From assembly GCA_963705155.1 (NCBI GenBank), contig CAVPJC010000024.1, forward strand, positions 62,001 to 126,000: 64,000 bases of DNA, written 5' to 3'. The DNA is from CAVPJC01 sp963705155. Its GTDB lineage: Bacteria; Chloroflexota; Anaerolineae; Anaerolineales; UBA4823. Positions within the stretch are counted from its first letter, which is position 1, and every line of letters starts with the position of its first letter. The notes beneath the pieces were generated by a model. That model was not told where the DNA came from, did not search any database, and worked only from the letters and a program-made list of their open reading frames with translations. The position numbers and the translations under genes are program-made. Of this stretch, positions 1 through 8,589 are shown piece by piece.

Positions 1-301
1 CAAAGGGGTGCCTGAATCCGCCGCCCAGGTGCTGTCCGTGAGTTTTAACCCCCTGCTTTTCCAGCCAGTTGGCGATCTCGAAGTTGCTGATGGCCGTGGC
101 GCCGGTGCGCTTGGCGATACTTACGGCATCGCCCACGTGGTCGCCGTGACCATGGCTGACCAGGATAAAGTCGGCTTTCAGCCGGCCCGCATCCGTGCTG
201 GCGGCAGGGTTGCCGCTGAAGTATGGGTCAACAAGCAGCCGGTAACCACCGGTTTCCAGCCCCAGAGCTGCATGCCCAAACCAGGTCAGTTTTGTGCTCA
301 T
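1..301 (-). CDS. UPF0173-type metal-dependent hydrolase, partial
   Basis: N-terminal 100 residues of a metallo-beta-lactamase-fold hydrolase; the C-terminus lies beyond the left edge. The start ATG at 301 follows a GGAGG ribosome site. The opening (MSTKLTWFGHAAL) and the zinc-binding HGHGDH motif at residues 50-55 are typical of the UPF0173 family of cytosolic MBL-fold proteins. The family's substrate is generally not known, so only a hydrolase call is justified. It is followed on the same strand by nothing visible; its upstream neighbour is the DUF423 gene, 37 bases away. The family call is firm, the function is open. Confidence 0.85.
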   Translation of the reverse strand, partial: MSTKLTWFGHAALGLETGGYRLLVDPYFSGNPAASTDAGRLKADFILVSHGHGDHVGDAVSIAKRTGATAISNFEIANWLEKQGVKTHGQHLGGGFRHPF

Positions 302-338
302 TTTCGCCTCCGTTTAATTCATGGGTACAAAAATTGTC

Positions 339-701
339 CTACACGGCTGCCAGCGCCAGGCACAACCACCCGGCTACCAATGCCAGCCCTCCCAGAGGGG
401 TGATAGCCCCCAGCCAGCGCCGGTTGGTGAGCACCAGCAGGTACAGACTGCCGGAAAACAGCACAATGCCCGCCACGAAGAGCAAGCCGGCGGGCATTGC
501 AAAGGTACGGCTCCCATTGGCGGCGGCGTAGGCCGCCCCCAATAGAGCCAGGGCATGGTACATCTGGTAGCGCACCCCGGTTTCAAAGATTTCAAGACGC
601 TCCGGGTGCAGCCTTGCTTTGAGGGCATGCGCCCCAAAAGCGCCCAAAGCTACCCCCAACCCGCCAAACAGACTGCCGAGGATGAACAGGGTGGGTTCCA
701 T
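339..701 (-). CDS. DUF423 (YgdD-like) membrane protein
   Basis: A 120-residue protein with about four hydrophobic segments. The GGLGVALGAFGAHALK opening and the FETGVRYQMYHALALL segment are the family signature of DUF423 (YgdD/YwdK-like) inner-membrane proteins, whose role is unknown. Length is normal for the family. The ATG at 701 sits seven bases after a TACAAT box with no ribosome-binding site, so the message is probably leaderless. Confidence 0.88.
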   Translation of the reverse strand: MEPTLFILGSLFGGLGVALGAFGAHALKARLHPERLEIFETGVRYQMYHALALLGAAYAAANGSRTFAMPAGLLFVAGIVLFSGSLYLLVLTNRRWLGAITPLGGLALVAGWLCLALAAV

Positions 702-708
702 ACCTTAG

Positions 709-737
709 ATTGTAGCGTAGAGACAGTAAAAAGGCAA
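709..737 (-). promoter_or_regulatory. Promoter of the DUF423 gene, apparently leaderless
   Basis: On the minus strand TTGCCT (732-737), a 17-base spacer and TACAAT (709-714) precede the ATG at 701 by seven bases. Transcription would begin at or next to the start codon. One of seven such arrangements in the window. Confidence 0.55.
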
Positions 738-1286
738 TCACCCCGCCATGGCGCTTGATAGCTTGTGAGTGAGCGCGGGGATCTTTTCCAGATCGGGGCG
801 GTCACCGGCGTGCTCAAACTCGTGCCACCACAAGATGCGCTCGCCCTCAACCAGGAACATACCTGGCATGATGGATGCGTCTCCCTCCGTGGCGCCTTGC
901 ATGTTGCCTTTGAGCGCGGCGCGCATACCGGCTGCTACCACCTGCGGGTTCAGGAGCTGCGATAGCGAGCCACGCTTGACCCCGAAGGCTTTGTAAAAGA
1001 GCATGGGTTTATCGGCAATGCCGCGCCCTTCGGGCCAGTATTCTTCAAAAAATGAAACCCCGCGGTTGGGGCTTCCCTGGTAAAAGAACAATACCGGGGG
1101 GTACTCTGGATTTTTTGCGGCAGCCTGCCGCAAATCCGCGACCATCTCGCGGCAGAATATTCAACCCAGGTGTCGCAAAAACACCAGCAGGGTGGGTTGG
1201 TCTCCGATCTGGTCGCGCAACGTGCCGGGTTTCAGGTTCACGCCTTCCACCGGGAGATCTAGAATTGACTTGTCAATTGTATCCAT
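738..1286 (-). CDS. SelU/SelL-related peroxiredoxin-like protein with in-frame TGA (candidate selenoprotein)
   Basis: Read through one TGA this is a 182-residue thioredoxin-fold protein of the AhpC/TSA, SelL/SelU (PRXL2) group. The ATG at 1286 has a GAGGG ribosome site. The segment FLRHLG-TGA-IFCRE places the TGA (codon 42, at 1161-1163) exactly on the first residue of the CxxC redox motif, with Cys45 intact. The frame is unbroken on both sides and the rest of the domain (VLFFYQGSPNRG, FGVKRGS, PGMFLVEG) is normal. In known members of this family that residue can be selenocysteine. A GC-rich stem-loop follows the TGA (separate entry). Translation from the internal ATG at 1145 would give a domain lacking the redox site. 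A TGC-to-TGA error or mutation cannot be excluded without the genome's sel genes. Confidence 0.75.
1125..1155 (-). promoter_or_regulatory. Candidate bacterial SECIS stem-loop after the in-frame TGA
   Basis: Counting from the base after the TGA, bases 9-13 (CCGCG) pair with 21-25 (CGCGG), enclosing the seven-base loop AGATGGT with a G at its second position (1136-1152). A larger alternative stem pairs bases 6-12 with 30-36 over seven perfect pairs (1125-1155). A short stem with a G near the start of the apical loop shortly after the UGA is what bacterial SelB recognises. The UGA-to-loop distance of 13 bases is somewhat short compared with E. coli fdhF, so this is a candidate only. Confidence 0.4.
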
Positions 1287-1351
1287 ATATTTTCCCTCAC
1301 AGGTGTGACTGAAGCAGCCACCACCAACTCGGCGATCGATGGCCGACCGCC

Positions 1352-1486
1352 TTATGATTTACGAATTCGCCGTCGCTGCTCAATACGCACGGGAATCCGT
1401 ACGCGCCTGGTCTGGCGAAAATTTTTGTCCAGGTAGAAGGTTAATACCGCTAAAACTACACCACTTGCCACAATCACCCAGTACAT
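1352..1486 (-). CDS. Small single-pass membrane peptide, 44 residues
   Basis: A short gene starting at ATG 1486, nine bases after a clear AAGGAG site. The product has one N-terminal hydrophobic helix (residues 2-18) followed by a strongly basic tail rich in Arg, an N-out/C-in topology. No family was recognised. The good ribosome site and coding-like composition support it as real. It lies between the SelU-like gene and ybaK, on the same strand. Confidence 0.55.
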   Translation of the reverse strand: MYWVIVASGVVLAVLTFYLDKNFRQTRRVRIPVRIEQRRRIRKS

Positions 1487-1606
1487 GATCTACTCCTTTT
1501 CAAAGTCGCAGAGTGTCTTTCTGCAACGGCTATGCATTATATTAGCACAAATCAGGCGATTTGTCAATATTATGTATAAGTATTGTATTAGAATATTGAA
1601 CAGAAA

Positions 1607-2074
1607 TCAGAAAAATTGGCCAGTTTCAACTTCCCCCAGGGCGTGTTTTAGATCGGCGGTGCGCATGATAACGGTGGTGTTCCTTACACCCGAGCCGATC
1701 GACACTTCTTCTTCTTGAAATACGCTTTCATCCACCAGAATACGCATGGGCTGCGGCAGGCCAAACGGCGATACAGCCCCGGTGGCGTATTGGGTTCTCT
1801 CCAGCACTTCTTCAGGGGTCGCCATGGTCATGCGTGAAACGCCCAGATGTTCACGCAGGGCTGGCCATGAAATTTGCCGGTCGCCTGCCACCAGCACCAT
1901 CACATAATCCCCTGCACCCAGGCGAAACACGATGCTGCGCACCACCTGTCCGGGGCGCTGGCCGCGCTCGCGGGCTGCCTGTTCCAGGGAATGCACCTGC
2001 CCCGGATGGGTAAAGACGGTGTAGGGCACACTGTGTAAATCGAGGTGGCGTGTAACCGGGGTTGAAACGCTCAT
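1607..2074 (-). CDS. YbaK/EbsC-family aminoacyl-tRNA deacylase
   Basis: A 155-residue YbaK/ProX-like domain protein; this family hydrolyses mischarged tRNAs such as Cys-tRNA(Pro). Family features include the early SVPYTVFTHPGQVHSLEQAA segment, the VRSIVFRL strand and the SPFGLPQPMRILVDES loop. The ATG at 2074 was chosen over an upstream extension because it overlaps the stop of the DUF456 gene as ATGA, giving translational coupling, and because homology begins here. The substrate amino acid cannot be told from sequence alone. Confidence 0.85.
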   Translation of the reverse strand: MSVSTPVTRHLDLHSVPYTVFTHPGQVHSLEQAARERGQRPGQVVRSIVFRLGAGDYVMVLVAGDRQISWPALREHLGVSRMTMATPEEVLERTQYATGAVSPFGLPQPMRILVDESVFQEEEVSIGSGVRNTTVIMRTADLKHALGEVETGQFF

Positions 2075-2568
2075 CCCAGCCAGACCCACAGCCACCACAA
2101 GGCCATGAGCAGTACGCCGATGCCAAAGCGCACAAGCACCGAAAGCCCCCATCCGGCTGCCAGGCCGCGCAGCGCCTGCCAGGCTTTATCCCAATCGCGC
2201 TGCCGCCCGTATTCCAACAGCAGCACCGCCAGCGGGGCGGCAAAGATACCCCCGATGGGTGGGACGATCAAGGTGCCAAGCACTCCCGCCACGAGGGCCA
2301 CACCAATCGTCTGCCACGATGCGCCGCCTTTGCGCGCCCCGGCTCCCATGAATACATTGTCTACCACAGTGCCCACCAGCATGAACACCGTGATGATGGC
2401 AAAAAACACCCAGCCGGTGGTGGTAAAGCCGGTTGCAACGCCATAACCCAGGGCAGCCAGCCACATGACCAACAGCCCCGGGAAAACCGGCACCAGCAAG
2501 CCAAACAGGCCTACCAGCATAAAGATCTGGATCAAAGAAAAGAGTGAGATGTGCAGCCAGGTGGGCAT
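2071..2568 (-). CDS. DUF456 membrane protein
   Basis: A 165-residue protein with about five transmembrane segments and glycine-rich helices. The segment with GLLVPVFPGLLVMWLAALGYG, the central DNVFMGAGARKGGASWQT loop and the VPPIGGIFAAPLAVLLLEY helix are characteristic of DUF456. Function is unknown. The stop overlaps the ybaK-like start by four bases, so the two form an operon. The ATG at 2568 lies seven bases from a perfect TATAAT and has no ribosome site, which points to leaderless initiation. Confidence 0.85.
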   Translation of the reverse strand: MPTWLHISLFSLIQIFMLVGLFGLLVPVFPGLLVMWLAALGYGVATGFTTTGWVFFAIITVFMLVGTVVDNVFMGAGARKGGASWQTIGVALVAGVLGTLIVPPIGGIFAAPLAVLLLEYGRQRDWDKAWQALRGLAAGWGLSVLVRFGIGVLLMALWWLWVWLG

Positions 2569-2575
2569 GCCTGCA

Positions 2576-2581
2576 ATTATA
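2576..2581 (-). promoter_or_regulatory. -10 box for the DUF456-ybaK operon (leaderless)
   Basis: A perfect TATAAT on the minus strand with seven bases between it and the ATG at 2568. No good -35 hexamer is visible. The context matches the other leaderless starts in the window. Confidence 0.45.
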
Positions 2582-2630
2582 CTAGATGGGCATCCCTATC
2601 CGGTCTTTTTGGGGCAAAAGCCTATCACGC

Positions 2631-4649
2631 TTACAGCAGCTGCCTCGGAAAAGACTCCATCCACTTGCGGGTAAAGAATGGTTGCCCATCCCTTGTCACG
2701 CTAAGTTCAACGTCGATAAAGAAATTTTCGGCGGTGCTGCGGATGGCCGTGCGGCCCGTCACATCCGTGCGTCCCTCTTGCTGCAGGATGCTGGTTTTGC
2801 ATACCGCCCTGGCATAAGCAGCGCCAGGATTGGTATCCGCCGCGCCAAACTCGGCCAGGGTCTCGTTTTCCACTTTGAAATCTGCTCCCACCGGCTGGCT
2901 CTGGCTGTGGTTTCCTACCTGGAGGATCGAGTAACCGCTGACAAGATCGTCGATAAACTTCCAGGTGGGCTCTCTGAACTGGTAGGTAACCGGCTGGATC
3001 AAATCGGCGCGCTCATGAAAGGAAACTTCTTTTGTCGATGCTACCGGTTGGTCTACGATCGGCAGGAGTATGCGCGATGGATGCAGGCTGCTGCGGTAGA
3101 TCTGGTTGGTTGCCGGGTGCGGAGAAGGCCATACCCAGGGCCAGTCTGATGATGAAATGGCCACGCGCACACGATGGCCAGGCTGAAAAGTCCAGGAGCT
3201 GTGTTTGAGAGGAATTTCTAGCTCGACGATCTCACCAGGCGTCAGCGCCTCCGGGTGGCTGTGCGAATGGCGGTGGGTGGCGTTTAGAATCCCGCGGCAC
3301 ACCAGCCGGGAAGAACCGTCTGGGAATACATCGCTAATTTTGACGCAGAAGTAAGCGACTTCAGCGGTTGAGCAGGCATGCAGGATAGCCCGGGGAGCTC
3401 CCAGGATTTCCACCGGAGCTTCCAAAGCTTAACTCGTGAAAGTCAGCGAACGACACTCATCGGTTGATTGATCACGGGTCATCCCATCCAGACCGGCAAC
3501 TGCACACCATACCCCGGCTGCTGCTCCGACAGTGGCCTGGTAGCGGTAGGCATCTACGCCTGCATTTTTTTCGGGTGACTGGCTCAGGCTGCCCTGCTCG
3601 CACAGGTAGTAGGGGCGTTGTACCACACCTTCTGGCGGCCAGCTATCCAGGAAGCGCCATCTTCCCGGCATGTAAGTTTCATAACTTGTGGGAGGGGCGC
3701 CATTTTGTATGTACAGGGCGATGCGCGGCTCCTGCATGATCCCACTGTCTTCGCCGCCCAACCAGTGCGCCCACCAGCGGCACATTTCGTGAAGGAAGTT
3801 GATATTCGGGCCCGGGATGCCGCTATCCGGGCTGTTGTGGATCCAGGGTCCCACCATGGCCTTGTTTGGTATCTGCAAATGGTTGAGCATGCGAAAAAGG
3901 GGATTGGTATATCCATCGGCCCAACCGCCAATCAGGTATACCGGGCACTTGATTGAAGCATAATCCACCTTGAGCGAACCCTGCAGCCAGTAAGAATCCT
4001 CCGTCTGGTGACGGAACCAATTTAATAACCAGGGTTCATTGCCTTCCAGGTGCTCCTGCCAGATCCTGGCCCAATCGGCACCGGCATATTCCGGATACGG
4101 CGGCAGCGCATTCATGGGAACCATCCATGCCGGATAAAGCACTTGCTCGATCCCGGTCAGGCAGCCTCCATAGTAATGCACGTCGTCCTGGTAGCGGTCA
4201 TCCGTTGCAAACACCGGCACAATCGCCTTCAATGCCGGAGGATTGTGCATGGCAGTTTGGATGGCATTGAAACCGGTATAAGAAGCCCCCCACATCCCTA
4301 CATTGCCATTGCACCACGACTGCCGGCTCAACCATTCGATCACCTGGCAAGCGTCCAGTTGCTCCTGGTATGTGTATTCATCCGGCGCCACACCCTGTGA
4401 ACCACCTGTTCCGCGAATATCTACCAGCGCGCCGGCGAAACCACGCTGCGCAAAGTAGTGAAACACGGCCGCCCCGCTGGCGGAGGTATCATCCTTGCGA
4501 TATGGGGTGTATTGTAAAACAGCCGGGAACTGGCCGGGAGCATCTGGCAGGTACAGATTGGCCGACACATAGACTCCATCGGACAGCGGGATACGGACAT
4601 TATGAATGTTGTGGACAGCATAGCGGGGTTGGAGTAAATCAGTCGACAT
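2631..4649 (-). CDS. CocE/NonD-type X-Pro dipeptidyl-peptidase-like hydrolase, interrupted by one in-frame stop
   Basis: A 672-residue serine hydrolase of the CocE/X-Pro dipeptidyl-peptidase (S15) family. Residues 1-370 form the alpha/beta-hydrolase domain, with the oxyanion/DIRGTGGSQG loop, the nucleophile elbow GMWGASYTG and the late acid and His regions (DGYTNPLF, VGPWIHNS). The C-terminal PepX_C jelly-roll domain carries the usual LEIPLKHSSWTFQPGHRVRVAISSSDWP segment in pieces. A TAA at 3429-3431 cuts the two domains apart but the frame is the same on both sides; a single C-to-T or G-to-T change from CAA or GAA would explain it. No signal peptide, so probably cytosolic. Acts on Xaa-Pro peptides or acyl esters; substrate unknown. 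It stands divergent to the peptide importer. Confidence 0.8.
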
Positions 4650-4683
4650 GGTTTTCCTTGAGATTAGCGGAACACAAGACGGC

Positions 4684-4711
4684 TTGACACTCTTTAATGC
4701 GGTGCTATAAT
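4684..4711 (+). promoter_or_regulatory. Near-consensus sigma-70-type promoter of the oligopeptide ABC operon
   Basis: TTGACA (4684-4689), a 16-base spacer and TATAAT (4706-4711). The first gene starts at 4970, so the leader would be about 250 bases. Just downstream lie two similar boxes, GATATATC (4730-4737) and GATATACC (4751-4758), 21 bases apart, which could be an operator. The rest of 4650-4969 is AT-rich and holds no gene; no known riboswitch was recognised in the leader. Confidence 0.6.
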
Positions 4712-4969
4712 ATTTATGTTTGGTGTTTTGATATATCTAAACCACCTTATGATATACCAAGTCAGGTCATTATAATACAATTTCATCTGTGTCTGATAGT
4801 TCCGGTTTCCTTGGCCTTAATTCTGTAACCAAAGACTTGCGGCAGATTGCCGTTTAAGAGATGCTCACACAGAACTCTGTGAGTATTGGTTCATTGTCAA
4901 GCTGGTGATCTACAATCCGACAGTTTGTCGCATCAGCATCGTCTATTGCGAAAGAGAGGAGAAGCAGAA

Positions 4970-6600
4970 ATGACAGACAGCAGTGAAAAGAACCTTCCCG
5001 ATGTACGCTTTGCGTTAACACGGCGGGAATTTATGCGCTTTCTGGCGCTGATGGGCATGACAGCAGGCTCAGGTGTTCTTCTGGCAAGCTGCGCTCCTCC
5101 AGCAGCAACCGAGGCGCCAACCGCCGCAGCCCCTGAACCCACAGCCACCCCCGCCGGCCCAAAATCCTCAAGCTGCGCCTGGCAGGAGACATTGCGGGTA
5201 TCGATCCGGCTTTCATGGTTGGTCTTACCGATAGCCTGATCTCCGACTGCGTTTTTAGCGGCCTGGTGATGCAAAAGCAGGGCGCCTATGAATGGAAAAA
5301 TGACCTGGTTGAGGAAATCAAACAGTCTGAAGACGGCAAAACAATCGATTTCGCCCTCAGGCAGGGCGTCATGTTCCACAAAGGCTATGGGGAGCTGACT
5401 ACAGAGGATGTCAAGTTCTCCTTTGAGCGTATCGCCGATCCAGCCACTCAATCCTCTTATGCAGGCGACTGGCTCACCCTGGACCACGTCGAAGCCATTG
5501 ATAAATATCATGGCCAGATTGTGCTCAAGAGTCCTTTTGCGCCTTTGTTTGCCTCCACACTCCCGGTGAACAGCGGCAAGATCGTATGCAAGGCTCATGT
5601 GGATAAGGTCGGACAGAAGGCCATGACCCTGGATCCGGTGGGTTCCGGGCCTACATCTTCGATACCTGGAAGCCTCAGGAAAAAGCGATCTTGAAACGCA
5701 ATGCGGAATACTACGGTGAGCAACCCTACTACGATGAGAATCTATATCTTCCCGATAGCTGACAATCTGGCGGCTGAAACCGCGCTGGAAGCCGGCGAAG
5801 TGAACTGCACGCAGATCAGCCTGGGTTCTGCACAGCGTTTCATGGACAATCCAAACTTCATAACCGATAAAAAACAGGGCCTTTTCTATAACTGGATTGG
5901 CATGGATGTTGAGAATCCCAAGCTGATGGATATCAACGTGCGTCAGGCTATCCGTTACGGCATTGACGTGAACCAGATCATGGCTGCGGTCTACTTTGGC
6001 CAGGCCGAGCGGGAACACGCCTTGATCCCGCCTGGTTTACCGGGCTTCTGGGAAGATGCCCCCCATTATGAGCGTGACGTCGCCAAGGCCAAGGAATACC
6101 TGGGTAAAGCCGGTTTGCAATCCCTCGATATCACCTACTCGTGCTTGAATACCACTGAGGCGAAAGCCCAGGCCGAAATCGTACAGCAAAATCTGGCAGA
6201 AGTGGGCATCAATGTCACCATCGACGCCATCGATGCATCATCCTACTGGCAGGCAGGCATGGGCGATAACGGGATAAAGCTGGAGCTGTATGCAACCGGC
6301 TTCTCAATGTACCCCGATCCTTCCTGGGCCACGATGTGGTTCACCTGCGACCAGGTGGGTGTGTGGAACTGGATGCGCTGGTGCAATGAAGAGTTTAACC
6401 AGCTGCACTTAAAAGGTGTGGAAGAACTGGATCCTGCTAAACGGAGTGAAATTTACATCCAGATGCAGAAACTGTGGGATGAAACCTGCATTAATGTTTG
6501 GACGACCCATGGTGCAAACATTCATGTCTATACAAAAGATCTGGCGCCGTCCTTCACCCCGCACGGGCAGGAACAGCTATGGTACTTCAAGGCAGCCTGA
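4970..6600 (+). CDS. Peptide/opine ABC transporter substrate-binding lipoprotein, frameshifted
   Basis: An SBP family 5 (DppA/OppA-like) binding protein, about 540 residues when frames are joined. The ATG at 4970 follows an AGAGGAGAA ribosome site. The N-terminus has a twin-arginine signal (TRREFMRF) and a lipobox (LLASC), then a Thr/Pro/Ala-rich linker. The mature part shows the family pattern: IDPAFMVGLTDS, the DVKFSFERI segment, and NVRQAIRYGIDVNQIM. The coding frame changes near 5160, 5648 and 5740, each by one base, while the protein stays alignable throughout. The sequence may therefore be intact in the organism. It captures peptides or similar solutes at the cell surface for the permeases that follow. 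Confidence 0.85.
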
Positions 6601-6747
6601 TTTACATCCGTTAAGAAATTCAGACTGGTTGAAAAGTATGTACCGGGGTTCACTTCCGGTGAACCCCGGTTTTAATTGAGTGGTAGAGTTTGATTTAAAA
6701 ACCAGCAAACCCCTGCAGTTTTGATAAACGGAAGGAATTTTCCAGGC

Positions 6748-7695
6748 ATGTACACTTACTTGTTGAACCGTTTGGGGATGACCATCCTGGTGCTGTTGAT
6801 TGTAATCACATTTCTTTCGCTGCTGATCCAGTTCATTCCAGGCGACCCGGTGCGCACACTGCTTGGGCCGCGTGCCACGCCAGATTTATCGGCTAGAATC
6901 GCAGCGAAATGGAGCTTGACCAGCCCATTTATATTCAGGTGGCTCATTTTTTCTCAAGAACCCTGAAAGGTGACCTTGGAAATGATTTTTGGACCGGCAG
7001 GCCGATCAAATCCTATATTGAAGATGTCCTCGGACACACCCTGATTTTGGCTATCAGCAGCCTTGGACTGGCAGTCATTCTCGGCATTCCTCTGGGTGTT
7101 ACTCTGCCACCCACCCCAACTCCTGGGTCGACCGAATACTGGCGATTTTATCCATTTCTTTCATAACCATCCCATCTTATGTGGCTGGCTTGTTTTTATT
7201 ACTTGTATTTGCTGTTCGCCTCAAAGTAATGCCTGCCATTGGGCTGGGGGCCGAAGGCGATATTCTCGATTATATACAGCATCTGATCTTGCCAGCGACT
7301 GCCCTGGCAATCACCTGGATGGCTATTTAGCCCGCCTGGTGCGCACCAGCCTGTTGGAAGTGCTCAATACCAATTACATCCGGGCCGCGAAATCGTTTGG
7401 CCTGCAAGAGCGGATTGTGTTTTATAAATATGCACTTAAAAATGCCCTCATCCCAACCGTGGCCGTGCTCGGCGTCGGCTGGGCAGCCTGATGGAGGGCA
7501 ATGTTCATTGAGGTGATTTTTGCCAGGCCGGGGATGGGAACACTGATCTTCAATGCCATTAATGCCCGAAATTTCCCCATCGTGCGGTCGGGTGTCATGG
7601 TGGTGGCGGTGCTCTTTATTTTGGCGAACCTGATTGCAGATATCGTTAACAGCTGGCTGGACCCCCGTATCCAGCTCGGCAAAAGCAACGGATAA
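6748..7695 (+). CDS. dppB: DppB/OppB-type ABC permease, frameshifted
   Basis: First membrane subunit of the peptide importer, about 315 residues after joining frames. The N-terminal helix MYTYLLNRLGMTILVLL and the QFIPGDPVRTLLGPRAT motif are diagnostic for the DppB family. The EAA loop region is visible as SLLEVLNTNYIRAAKSFGL. Frames change near 6905, 7105, 7330 and 7490 by single bases. The ATG at 6748 follows a GGAAGGA ribosome site. It forms the translocation channel with the next gene. Confidence 0.85.
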
Positions 7696-7699
7696 CTCT

Positions 7700-8589
7700 A
7701 TGGAATATGTTTCCAGGCAGAACAACCGCCTCTCCCGTTTTCTAGACCGCCTTCCCGTGATTGGGGACATATTAAAAAAGCCCCTGGGTATATTGGGATT
7801 TTCGATTGTTCTACTTTTTGTGCTGACCACCATTTTCGCCCCATGGATTGCCCCTTATGAAGCTTCCAAACAAGATTTCACGGCTATCTTCACCGCGCCC
7901 AGTTCGGAACATCTTCTGGGCACTGATAACCTGGGGCGCGACCTGTTTTCCCGGCTTGTTTTCGGCTCACGCATTGCCATGAGCGCTGCCATTCCCGCCG
8001 TATCGATTGGTTTGACGGCTGGACTGGTGCTCGGCCTGCTGGCCGGCTACCTGGGGGGTTGGGTAGATAATATCATTGTCATCTTGCTGGACTCTATCCA
8101 GGCTTTTCCAACCCTGGTGCTGGCGCTTGCCATTCTGGCGCTGCTGGGGCCTTCGTTAACGAATGTGATCATCGTCATTGGCCTTGCTCTGATCCCGGGC
8201 TATGCGTGTGTCACTCGCGCCCAGGTGAAGTCGGTGAAAAATAACGACTACATCCAGGCGGAACATAACCTGGGGGCCAGCACTGCTCGCATTATCCTGG
8301 TGCATTTGCTGCCCAATATCATCGCTCCGCTGGTGATCCTGGTTGCCATGGACTTGCCGGTGGTCATAACCTTCGAAGCCGGCTTATCCTTCCTGGGCCT
8401 GGGTGTCAGGCCTCCGACCCCCTCCTGGGGCGTAATCCTGGCGGATGGTTTTAAATATTTCATAACTCGCCTTGGCCAATTGTTTCGGCCGGGGCAGCTC
8501 TCATGCTGGTCACCCTGGGTTTTACATTATTCGGTGAAACGCTGCGCGATGTGCTCGATCCGCGCCTTGCAGGTACAGAAGGTGCTTGA
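7700..8589 (+). CDS. dppC: DppC/OppC-type ABC permease, one frameshift
   Basis: Second membrane subunit, about 296 residues. The protein shows the family signature HLLGTDNLGRDLFSRLVFGSR near residues 72-92, six hydrophobic helices and the EAA-loop segment NDYIQAEHNLGASTARIIL. It starts at ATG 7700, five bases after the dppB stop. One base is out of frame near 8465; beyond it the expected C-terminus (LFGETLRDVLDPRL) reads in another frame to the TGA at 8587. That TGA overlaps the next gene's ATG by one base. Confidence 0.88.
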
